Part shown: positions 1 through 6,968 of the stretch, piece by piece
How the letters are laid out: each line of letters begins with the position of its first letter
Numbering within the stretch: position 1 is the first letter of the stretch
Origin: Pseudomonadota bacterium
GTDB lineage: Bacteria; Pseudomonadota; Alphaproteobacteria; Rhizobiales; Rhizobiaceae
Assembly (NCBI GenBank): GCA_023388675.1
Contig: JAEWFU010000511.1
Span: forward strand, 1 to 7,229
Reading direction: 5' to 3'
DNA: 7,229 bases
The notes under the pieces: model-generated
Told to the model about the DNA's origin: nothing
What the model saw: only the letters and a program-made list of their open reading frames with translations
Database searches by the model: none
Program-made: the position numbers and the translations under genes

Positions 1-27
1 AAACCGGCGCGGCGGCCGATTGCATGA
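1..27 (+). CDS. possible C-terminal end of an upstream gene (perhaps gspJ)
   Basis: The frame starting at base 1 reads KPARRPIA and then TGA at 25-27. Because the next gene is gspK, the expected upstream neighbour in a gsp operon is gspJ, so this could be the last eight codons of GspJ. The TGA overlaps an ATG at 24-26 (ATGA), a pattern common between coupled operon genes. Eight codons are far too few to identify a protein, and the other two forward frames are also open here, so this is a guess from gene order only. Confidence 0.3.
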   Translation, partial: KPARRPIA

Positions 28-158
28 CACCCCAGCCCCATGCAGACAGCGCAGGACTGGCAGGGAAATGCGAGGCGTTTCGGCCAGCCGCCGGACTGCC
101 CCGATCACGAAACGGCCCGCCCTTGACGGCAGACCGCCAAAAGCATCATTTCCTATCG

Positions 159-1016
159 ATGATTTCCATGTCGAACCAGGTCAAGAAGCACCATCCGCGC
201 CGCGGCGCGATACTGGTCGGCGTTCTCTGGATCGCGGTATTGCTGTCGGGGCTGTCAGTCGTGCTGAGCGTTCATATGCAGAGCGTTACTCAAAGCGTGC
301 GCATGACCGAGGACAAGGCGATTGCAAGCACGCTGGCCGATGCCGGCCTGGCGATCGCAGCCGCCCGTGTTCGCGCGGCGCCCGCCGAGGGCCCGCGGCG
401 GATAGGTTACGAAGCAAGCGCGGATGTATCGCTGGCATCGGGCATCGCCGGAGCTGTGCTGCGCAACGAAGCCCTGCGCGTCGATCTCAATCGCGCCCCA
501 GCCAATCTCATCGAAGCCGTCCTGATTGCTGCCGGCGCGCCGCGCGCTCAGGCCGACACGCTGACCCAGACTTTGGTGAAAATGCGCGAGGCCTCCGACC
601 GGTCGCCGATTGGCCCCTTGCAGTCGATCGACGAGCTTGCCTTGCTGCCCGACATGCCGGCCGCAGTCGCCATCCGGGCTGCGCGCTATGCCACCGTTTC
701 ATCCGGCCTCGAGGGCGTACGGCTCGACGGCATCGACGATGCGCTTTTGCGCGCCATACCCGACCTGCCGCGCGCTATCCGCAATGCAATCGTTGCTCAT
801 CGCGCCGGTCGGATTTCGCAGGCGCAGCTCGACGCAATCCTTGCTGAGAGCGAGTTGCATACCACCACGCGTTCCGAGGTTTGGCGGGCAGAACTGAGCG
901 TGTCCCTTCCAGGCGGATATACGGAATCCCGCGAGGCGTTGATCCTGATCATGGGCAACGACACCGTGCCCTACCGTGTGCTTGACTGGCGCAGCGCTAC
1001 GGAGGAAGTAGACTGA
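159..1016 (+). CDS. gspK: type II secretion system minor pseudopilin GspK
   Basis: GspK is the large minor pseudopilin that, with GspI and GspJ, caps the tip of the type II secretion pseudopilus in the periplasm. The 285-residue product has a basic leader ending HHPRRG, a prepilin peptidase site (cleavage after G16) and then a hydrophobic helix starting AILVGVLWIAVLL (about 17-38). Position +5 of the mature protein is Gly rather than the Glu of other pseudopilins, which is the known exception in GspK. A helix-hairpin-helix-like region follows, with the family-type VDLNRAP (108-114) and a second element SIDELALLPDM (156-166). The frame is open back to base 3, and ATG24 would give a 61-residue leader, unusually long. 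ATG159 or ATG168 gives leaders of 16 or 13 residues, but neither has a clear ribosome binding site. Codons between 24 and 158 often end in A, unlike the gene body, which favours the shorter start. gspL follows after 46 bases. Confidence 0.85.
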   Translation: MISMSNQVKKHHPRRGAILVGVLWIAVLLSGLSVVLSVHMQSVTQSVRMTEDKAIASTLADAGLAIAAARVRAAPAEGPRRIGYEASADVSLASGIAGAVLRNEALRVDLNRAPANLIEAVLIAAGAPRAQADTLTQTLVKMREASDRSPIGPLQSIDELALLPDMPAAVAIRAARYATVSSGLEGVRLDGIDDALLRAIPDLPRAIRNAIVAHRAGRISQAQLDAILAESELHTTTRSEVWRAELSVSLPGGYTESREALILIMGNDTVPYRVLDWRSATEEVD

Positions 1017-1040
1017 TCGAACCGGCGAAATCAGAACCGG

Positions 1041-1058
1041 ATGCGTCGTCGCATGGAG
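1041..1058 (+). promoter_or_regulatory. gspL ribosome binding site with adjacent small inverted repeat
   Basis: GGAG at 1055-1058 lies 7 bases before ATG1066 and 4 bases before GTG1063, so ATG1066 is the better start for gspL. Immediately upstream, ATGCG (1041-1045) and CGCAT (1050-1054) form a perfect 5-bp stem with a TCGT loop, ending one base before the GGAG. The hairpin could affect access to the site, but a 5-bp repeat can arise by chance in GC-rich DNA. Confidence 0.4.
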
Positions 1059-1065
1059 ACAAGTG

Positions 1066-2139
1066 ATGCAGCAGGCACTCCGCACGGCGTGGCAGGTGCT
1101 GGATAACTGGCTTGAGGGCCCTGCTTCGCTGATTGCCGAGCGATGGCAGGCAGGCCGCCGCCACACCGACGTAGAGGCGCGTCTTGCCGAAGACGGGAGC
1201 ACCCTGGCGTTGCGCACTGCCGGCAAGGGTGGCTCCGCCGAAGCATCGCTGGCGCTGCAGCCCGGCGACCAGCAGGTTCAGGCAAGCGCGCTCTCGTCGC
1301 TGGTCAAAGGACAGCGCGTTGTGCTTGTCGCGCCCCGCGCCTGGGTGATCGAACGCCGCATCGAACTGCCGCAGGAGGCGGGCGATCACCTGGAAGGCAT
1401 CGTGGCCGCGCGGGTGGCATCTCTTTCCCCGTTGCCGATTCAGGATATGCTTTACGGTCATGGCATGGCGGGAAACGACAGCGCCACGAGACGCATGCGC
1501 ATCGACATCGCACTGCTTCCACAAGCGCGCGTGATTCCCGTCATCGACCTTTTCGAGGCCGCTGGCGCGCGGCACACGGAGGTGGTGGCACAGGCACAGC
1601 AGGGCACGCGCATCGTGCTCTATCCGCGCCGTGCCGGGCGTGCCGCAACGCTTGGACGCGTCAAGCTGGGGCTCGGCCTTTTGCTTTCGGCCGCCCTCGC
1701 CTCAATGCTCGTCGCCTTTGGCGTCACCGTCGCCCATGGCGTGTACCGATCGGGACAGCAGGCCGAACTGGAAGTCAGGGCAGCGGCGGCAAGGGCAACC
1801 ATCAGCGATTTGATGGCCCCCCAGACGGCCGGCACGGCGCCGGAGCAGGCGGCCATCGACCTCAAGAACGACGCGATCAGCGCCCTCGGCGCGCTCGATG
1901 ATCTGGCGGCGGCCCTGCCCGTCCATTCCTTCGCGACCGAAATCGCGCTGGCGGACGGCAAGCTGCGGCTCGCAGGCCGAACCTACGACCTGCCGGATGT
2001 TCTGACGGCGCTGGAATCCTCTGGCCGGTTTGCCGACAGCGCACTGATAGGACCGGCCGTCCGCGGCGAGGACGAACGCTCTTCGCTCTTCACACTGGAG
2101 ACCCGACCTCTCATCCGCTCCGGAGGGGAACTGAAATGA
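1066..2139 (+). CDS. gspL: type II secretion inner-membrane platform protein GspL (PilN-like C-terminal part)
   Basis: GspL is a single-pass inner-membrane protein that binds the ATPase GspE on the cytoplasmic side and GspM in the membrane and periplasm. The 357-residue product (from ATG1066) has a cytoplasmic part of about 200 residues with a family-like stretch around VVLVAPRAWVIERRIELP (about 86-102) and SPLP (about 121-124). One membrane helix follows near residues 202-222 (GLGLLLSAALASMLVAFGV). The periplasmic part begins with an Ala-rich, probably coiled-coil segment and ends in a PilN/GspL-type ferredoxin-like fold. The order cytoplasmic domain, one helix, periplasmic domain, together with its position between gspK and gspM, supports the call. 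The cytoplasmic region is shorter than in classical GspL of about 400 residues. Its stop codon overlaps the start of gspM (ATGA), suggesting translational coupling. Confidence 0.8.
   Translation: MQQALRTAWQVLDNWLEGPASLIAERWQAGRRHTDVEARLAEDGSTLALRTAGKGGSAEASLALQPGDQQVQASALSSLVKGQRVVLVAPRAWVIERRIELPQEAGDHLEGIVAARVASLSPLPIQDMLYGHGMAGNDSATRRMRIDIALLPQARVIPVIDLFEAAGARHTEVVAQAQQGTRIVLYPRRAGRAATLGRVKLGLGLLLSAALASMLVAFGVTVAHGVYRSGQQAELEVRAAAARATISDLMAPQTAGTAPEQAAIDLKNDAISALGALDDLAAALPVHSFATEIALADGKLRLAGRTYDLPDVLTALESSGRFADSALIGPAVRGEDERSSLFTLETRPLIRSGGELK
2122..2130 (+). promoter_or_regulatory. strong ribosome binding site of gspM
   Basis: GGAGGGGAA lies inside the last codons of gspL, with the GGAGG core 9 bases before ATG2136. 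It fixes the gspM start at the ATGA overlap with the gspL stop. Confidence 0.7.
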
Positions 2140-2741
2140 GTGGCGTGGCCGGAAGCTGGCTGGACCGACGTTTGCTCAGCCTTGCGGTTGTGGGGATGGT
2201 CCTCGTCGCTGCCGTGGTGGTCATCATCGACGCCGTATCGACAGTCAAATCCCAGCGAGGAAGCGTCGTCGAGCTTCGCCAGCGCACGCGGCTGCTGGAA
2301 GCACGGGCAGCCGAGCTTGCGGGCGGCACCGAAGATGCCGCCGGAAGCTCCGTTTCACGAAACAGGCTGATAGCGGGCGACACCCCTGGCCTTGCCTCGG
2401 CGGAATTTCAGCGCGATTTCACGCGCCTGATAGAGGATGCCGGAGCTCTGGTACGCTCACTCGACATTCGCGAGAGCGAGCAGGTCGCAGGCGTATCGAC
2501 TGAAACCAACGGCGAATTGATGCGCCTCCATCTCGAGGCAAGCATCGAGGTTCTTGAGCAGACGCTGCCGGACCTGCTTTATGCGCTGGAGACGAACCTT
2601 CCGCTGATGATTGTGGACACGGTGACATTGCGTTCCAATCGCTCGGCCGGGGGCGCATTTGACGCCGCAGTCGATACCGGCAGCGATCGCGCGCTCAATC
2701 TGCAACTCGGCGTCTCTGCGTTCTGGATCCGGGAGCTCTGA
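2136..2741 (+). CDS. gspM: type II secretion system protein GspM (T2SSM_b-like)
   Basis: GspM is the small bitopic inner-membrane partner of GspL in the type II secretion assembly platform. The 201-residue product has a short cytoplasmic N-terminus with basic DRR (10-12) and one strongly hydrophobic helix at about 13-34 (LLSLAVVGMVLVAAVVVIID). A likely coiled coil rich in Arg, Glu and Leu follows at about 36-63. The periplasmic domain runs from about 85 to 200, with the stretches TLPDLLYALETNLPLMIVD (143-161) and LNLQLGVSAFW (187-197), which resemble the T2SSM_b type of GspM. The start is set by the ATGA overlap and the strong GGAGG site. The next gene begins 7 bases after its stop, so gspL, gspM and gspN very probably share one transcript. 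Function rests on fold pattern, gene order and recalled family resemblance, not on a database search. Confidence 0.82.
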   Translation: MSGVAGSWLDRRLLSLAVVGMVLVAAVVVIIDAVSTVKSQRGSVVELRQRTRLLEARAAELAGGTEDAAGSSVSRNRLIAGDTPGLASAEFQRDFTRLIEDAGALVRSLDIRESEQVAGVSTETNGELMRLHLEASIEVLEQTLPDLLYALETNLPLMIVDTVTLRSNRSAGGAFDAAVDTGSDRALNLQLGVSAFWIREL

Positions 2742-2748
2742 TTACCCG

Positions 2749-3198
2749 ATGAAGACGCGGACCGTCGCAATCGCCTCTCTGCTCCTGCTGGTGGCAGTGC
2801 CGCTGTCGGCGCAAACCGGCAGCGAGCGCGCGGTCGGCGCCAGGTTGGCTCAGGACTATGTCGCGTTGCGCGAGCGTCCTCTCTTTTCACCGGACCGGCA
2901 GCCGCCCGCCCGCATCGCCGCAGCACCGGTGGTCGCAGAACCCGAGCCGCAGCCGGAAGCGCAACCTGAACTGCCGGAGGCGACGCCGGAACAGGCGCCC
3001 CAGTGGCAGCTCATCGGCGTTGTGCGATCGGAAAGGCTTCGCAGCGCACTCTTCCGTGTCAATTACGACAACAGCGTCTTCAGCCTGCGGCGCGGCGAAA
3101 GCCGGGACGGGTGGACGCTGACGAGCGTCGAACCGTTCGAGGCCGTGCTGGACAGCAACCACGCGCGCGCTTTCATGCGCTTCCCCGAAAGCCAGTAA
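2749..3198 (+). CDS. gspN: small GspN/GspC-like type II secretion periplasmic protein
   Basis: This 149-residue product starts at ATG2749, giving an N-terminal hydrophobic segment (about 6-21, ending LSA) that is either a cleaved signal peptide or a membrane anchor. The mature part begins with the typical ERPLFSPDRQPP (42-53) motif of GspN/GspC-like secretion proteins. A Pro/Glu-rich linker (about 57-84) leads to a beta-rich domain (about 85-147) with QWQLIGVVRSE (85-95), SVFSLRRGES (109-118) and a final FMRF strand. This resembles the homology-region domain of GspC, which links the inner-membrane platform to the secretin. No PDZ or coiled-coil domain follows, so it is much shorter than classical GspC. 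The frame is open further upstream, but that extension overlaps gspM and would bury the signal segment. The ribosome binding site is weak (GGGAG at 2731-2735, inside the gspM end). Confidence 0.75.
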   Translation: MKTRTVAIASLLLLVAVPLSAQTGSERAVGARLAQDYVALRERPLFSPDRQPPARIAAAPVVAEPEPQPEAQPELPEATPEQAPQWQLIGVVRSERLRSALFRVNYDNSVFSLRRGESRDGWTLTSVEPFEAVLDSNHARAFMRFPESQ

Positions 3199-3210
3199 CG
3201 CGTCGTCCTA

Positions 3211-3240
3211 TGCAAGCGGTCGCCCACCCGCTATTTTGCA
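3211..3240 (+). other. imperfect inverted repeat between gspN and the STN-like gene
   Basis: TGCAAGCGG (3211-3219) can pair with CCGC (3228-3231) and TTGCA (3236-3240), giving a 9-bp stem interrupted by a 4-base TATT bulge on the 3' side. It lies 12 bases after the gspN stop. It may be a processing or attenuation structure inside the operon, or chance. There is no long T-run, so it is not a convincing terminator. Confidence 0.3.
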
Positions 3241-3274
3241 ACGCCGTACCGCACGTTTTCCAGGAAGCGTCCCT

Positions 3275-3802
3275 TTGTCGAAGCTTGTGCCTCCGTTGCT
3301 GCTCGCCCTTGTCTGCCTGACCCTTCAGGCTGCTGGTCCCGCGCGGGCCGAGTTCACCATAGAGGGCAACCTGGAGACGATGACCGTTGATGCGACCGAT
3401 GCCGGTCGTGGCGACATCGTTGCAACCATCAGCAAGCAGTTCGACGTCGAGATCATAAACGGCATCTACGACGGAAGCACCGTCACCGGCCGCTTCCAGG
3501 GCACGTTGAACGAGGTGCTGCAAGCGGTGATGGGCGGCAACGGCTTTGCAATCGCCTATGAGGGCAATCGACCCAGCCGCGTGACCTTTGCGACCGGTCA
3601 GGCTTCATCGACCTATGCGGCACGGGACAAAAAGGCCGATCCCAAAAAGGACTTTGCCGGGGACGGCAGCAAACCGGTCGTTTCCGGCACCCAAGCGAAA
3701 TCGACCGATGACGGGCTGTCACGAGCGGAAGCAACGCAGCAGGCCGTTCGGGAACTGGAAGCCCTGTTGAAATCGGCGCGCTCGGACATGGACGATCAAT
3801 AG
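3275..3802 (+). CDS. exported protein with a lone secretin N0/STN-like domain
   Basis: I do not recognise a named gene. The chosen start is TTG3275, because AGGAAG (3262-3267) sits 7 bases upstream and the product then opens with a clean signal peptide: short basic start, hydrophobic core LVPPLLLALVCLTL and ARA before a cut near residue 25. The mature protein begins EFTIEGN. Residues about 35-107 show a beta-alpha-beta pattern with GDIVATISKQFDVEI (46-60), a YDGSTVTGRFQGT strand pair (65-77), a helix LNEVLQAVMGG (78-88) and FAIAYEG (91-97). This resembles the STN or N0 domain found at the start of secretins and TonB-dependent receptors. The rest (about 108-175) is low-complexity, Lys/Asp/Ala-rich and ends in a charged helix. 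There is no secretin channel domain. Its place right after gspN suggests a periplasmic partner of the type II secretin. A TTG at 3236 would add 13 residues but lacks a good site. Confidence 0.65.
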   Translation: MSKLVPPLLLALVCLTLQAAGPARAEFTIEGNLETMTVDATDAGRGDIVATISKQFDVEIINGIYDGSTVTGRFQGTLNEVLQAVMGGNGFAIAYEGNRPSRVTFATGQASSTYAARDKKADPKKDFAGDGSKPVVSGTQAKSTDDGLSRAEATQQAVRELEALLKSARSDMDDQ

Positions 3803-3879
3803 CCTGCTTTTCGGCATGGCTTCTTAGTGCTGCCGCTGGCCCACACGACCGACAAACGCTCTGCCAGATGCCGGTTGGT

Positions 3880-3895
3880 GCAATTACGGTATTGC
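3880..3895 (+). promoter_or_regulatory. short inverted repeat upstream of the EamA gene, possible operator
   Basis: GCAAT (3880-3884) and ATTGC (3891-3895) are perfect inverted arms around a 6-base spacer, about 85 bases before the transporter start. A second small palindrome, TGCATGCA, lies at 3924-3931. The 178-base gap between the STN-like gene and the transporter probably contains the transporter's promoter, but no good -35/-10 pair could be picked out. The repeats are short enough to be chance. Confidence 0.2.
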
Positions 3896-3980
3896 CCTGC
3901 GCGCCGCTGTGGGGTTGGACGGTTGCATGCAGCTCCGCGCGAACATGGCAATGTCGGCGTGAACGGAAGCCATTCATTTC

Positions 3981-4880
3981 ATGAGTACCTTGCAGCCCTC
4001 TGTCCAGATCGCCGAAACCCGCTCCACAGCCAGACTTGGCATGGCGGTGATGCTGCTAGGCATCCTCCTGTTCGCGCTCAACGACGTTCTTGGCAAATGG
4101 CTTGTGGCCACCTATTCGGTCGGACAGGTCCTGCTGATCCGCAGCGCCGCGGCACTGCTGATATTGTGGCCCTTCCTGTGGAAAGGCGGTTTTCGGCCCC
4201 TGCTATCGCTGCAACGGCCCGGCATGCAGGCTCTGCGCGTCATCCTGTCCTCCGCTGAAGTCTACTGCTTCTATTTCGCCGTCATCACCCTGCCATTGGC
4301 GGATGTGATGACCTACTGGCTTGCGGCCCCGATATATGTCGCGGCGCTGTCTCCGTTCCTGCTCGGCGAACAGGTCGGCTGGCGCCGCTGGACCGCGATA
4401 TTCATCGGCTTCGCCGGTGTCATCGTCGCACTGGAACCGTCGGCCGCGACGCTGACGGCGCCGGCACTGATATCGATCGCCGGATCATTCTGCTTTGCCT
4501 TCATGATGCTGTCGGCGCGCGCGCTGCGCGATACCGCCGATACCGCACTGGTCTTCTGGCAGCTCGTCGGTGCCGGCGCGCTGGGGCTGGTGACCGCGCC
4601 CTTCGGCTGGGTGACACCCACAGGGTTCGACTTTGCGCTGCTCGCGCTTCTCGGCGTGGTGGCCATGGTCGCGCATATATGCGTAAGCCGCGCCTTCAAG
4701 CTTGCGGATGCCGCAACCATAGCGCCGTTCCAGTACACCCTGCTGTTCTGGGCAATCGTTTTCGGCTGGCTGGTTTTCGGCGACGTGCCGCGCAGTGCCA
4801 TGCTGGTTGGCGCGGCGATCATCGTGAGCGCCGGTCTCTTCATCTTCATGCGCGAGCAGAAGGCCAGGGCGAAGCAATAG
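3981..4880 (+). CDS. EamA/DMT-family inner-membrane transporter
   Basis: The 299-residue product is a drug/metabolite transporter superfamily permease with about ten membrane helices, built from two EamA repeats (about residues 22-152 and 161-292). The internal repeat is visible at matching ends: PLADVMTYWLAAPIYVAALSPFLLGE (105-130) in the first half and ADAATIAPFQYTLLFWAIVFGWLVFGD (242-268) in the second, each ending in the family's acidic pair after Gly. A short hydrophilic N-terminus and a basic tail (REQKARAKQ) fit cytoplasmic ends. EamA proteins move small metabolites such as amino acids, nucleosides or vitamins, but the substrate cannot be read from this sequence and the neighbours do not settle it. 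GGAAG at 3965-3969 is a modest ribosome binding site 11 bases from ATG3981. A 64-base gap separates it from the mutarotase gene, so the two may be cotranscribed. Confidence 0.85.
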   Translation: MSTLQPSVQIAETRSTARLGMAVMLLGILLFALNDVLGKWLVATYSVGQVLLIRSAAALLILWPFLWKGGFRPLLSLQRPGMQALRVILSSAEVYCFYFAVITLPLADVMTYWLAAPIYVAALSPFLLGEQVGWRRWTAIFIGFAGVIVALEPSAATLTAPALISIAGSFCFAFMMLSARALRDTADTALVFWQLVGAGALGLVTAPFGWVTPTGFDFALLALLGVVAMVAHICVSRAFKLADAATIAPFQYTLLFWAIVFGWLVFGDVPRSAMLVGAAIIVSAGLFIFMREQKARAKQ

Positions 4881-4930
4881 CGAACACTTGCGTGCCCCTC
4901 CATTCTCGGCTGTTCTGTCCTTGTCTGAAG

Positions 4931-4935
4931 GGAGG
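4931..4935 (+). promoter_or_regulatory. ribosome binding site of the fucU-like gene
   Basis: GGAGG within AAGGGAGGAA lies 9 bases before ATG4945. It decides the start of the mutarotase against an upstream TTG (4888) in the same frame, which would add 19 residues lacking family character. Confidence 0.75.
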
Positions 4936-4944
4936 AACATCCGG

Positions 4945-5397
4945 ATGCTGCGCGACATACATCCTCTACTGGGCCCCGATCTGCTGTTTGCCATCGCCAC
5001 GATGGGACATGGCGACGAGATCGCCATCGTCGACGCAAACTTTCCTGCCGCGACGCTCGGACCCAAAGTAGTCCGGGCAGACGGCCTTGCCGCTGCACCA
5101 CTGTTGGAGGCCGTGCTCACCCACCTCCCGCTCGACACGTTCGCGCCCGCCGCCGCATGGCGCATGGAGATGGTCGACACGCCGCAGATCGTTCCGCCGA
5201 TCTGCCTCGCGTTTCAGGAGATCATCGATCGCATGGCCGGTCCGTTCATGATCGAGCCGCTTGAGCGCTTCGCCTTCTACGAACGTGCAGGCAACGCGGC
5301 CTTCATCGTGGCCACCGGCGAGCAGGCGCTTTACGCCAATATCATCCTCAAGAAGGGTATCGTCACGCCCGAAGAGGCTGCCCGCTTCGCCGACTGA
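4945..5397 (+). CDS. fucU: RbsD/FucU-family sugar mutarotase, FucU type (L-fucose mutarotase)
   Basis: RbsD/FucU proteins are cytoplasmic ring-forming enzymes that speed interconversion of sugar anomers; FucU acts mainly on L-fucose and RbsD on ribose. The 150-residue product is close to the usual 140-150. It carries the N-terminal signature MGHGDEIAIVDANFP (20-34), with His22, the likely catalytic His, and Asp30. The C-terminal block is FYERAGNAAFIVATGEQALYAN (111-132) followed by IILKKGIVTPEE. The FYERA and TGE..LYAN elements are the FucU form rather than RbsD, so L-fucose or a related 6-deoxy sugar is the likely substrate. A strong ribosome binding site fixes the start. No fucose dehydrogenase, lactonase, isomerase or sugar ABC transporter lies in the window; the only near neighbour is the EamA transporter. 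Confidence 0.88.
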   Translation: MLRDIHPLLGPDLLFAIATMGHGDEIAIVDANFPAATLGPKVVRADGLAAAPLLEAVLTHLPLDTFAPAAAWRMEMVDTPQIVPPICLAFQEIIDRMAGPFMIEPLERFAFYERAGNAAFIVATGEQALYANIILKKGIVTPEEAARFAD

Positions 5398-5418
5398 AAA
5401 GAAATACAGTTTTTTTTC
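5396..5418 (+). terminator. possible weak A/T-rich terminator after fucU
   Basis: GAAAAGAAA (5396-5404) can pair with TTTTTTTTC (5410-5418) around TACAG, with one G-U pair, and the eight-T run is the longest homopolymer seen here. The stem is almost all A-U and overlaps the fucU stop codon, so it is not a standard GC-rich intrinsic terminator. A second small stem, CGAAG/CTTCG (5370-5374 and 5384-5388), lies just upstream inside the gene. Confidence 0.35.
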
Positions 5419-6876
<1,458 letters not shown>

Positions 6877-6878
6877 GG

Positions 6879-6968
6879 ATGGAAACACTTGTTTCTTTGT
6901 CTGCGCTCTATGTCGCCCCCCTCTGGCCTGCATCTCCGTGCTCCACTGCATCGCGAGGAATCTGCTGA
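6879..6968 (+). CDS. 29-codon ORF bridging bkdA1 and bkdA2
   Basis: An ATG two bases after the bkdA1 stop opens a 29-codon frame whose TGA (6966-6968) shares its last base with the bkdA2 ATG (TGATG). A G-rich stretch, GGGGG at 6867-6871, lies 7 bases upstream as a possible ribosome binding site. The peptide starts [12 protein letters not shown], is mostly hydrophobic and small-residue, and contains one Trp and two Cys. It has no recognised family. It may be a coupling ORF that delivers ribosomes to bkdA2, a real small protein, or a chance open frame. bkdA2 also has its own ribosome binding site (GAGGAA, 6955-6960), so coupling is not required. Confidence 0.35.
   Translation: METLVSLSALYVAPLWPASPCSTASRGIC
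6955..6960 (+). promoter_or_regulatory. ribosome binding site of bkdA2
   Basis: GAGGAA lies 7 bases before ATG6968. It selects this ATG over the in-frame ATGs at 6977 and 6983. Confidence 0.7.

Noticed and set aside
20..847. 275-codon open frame on the + strand overlapping gspK in another frame
   Set aside because: The product is extremely Arg-rich and has no fold pattern, while the overlapping frame encodes a clear GspK with prepilin leader.
3803..3980. Possible small genes between the STN-like gene and the EamA gene
   Set aside because: Open frames here run out of phase into the EamA gene, have no convincing ribosome binding site and show no coding character.
4313..5180. Long - strand open frames opposite the EamA and fucU genes
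   Set aside because: Both are antisense shadows of genes with clear families and own ribosome binding sites; their products are Ser/Arg/Ala-rich without motifs.
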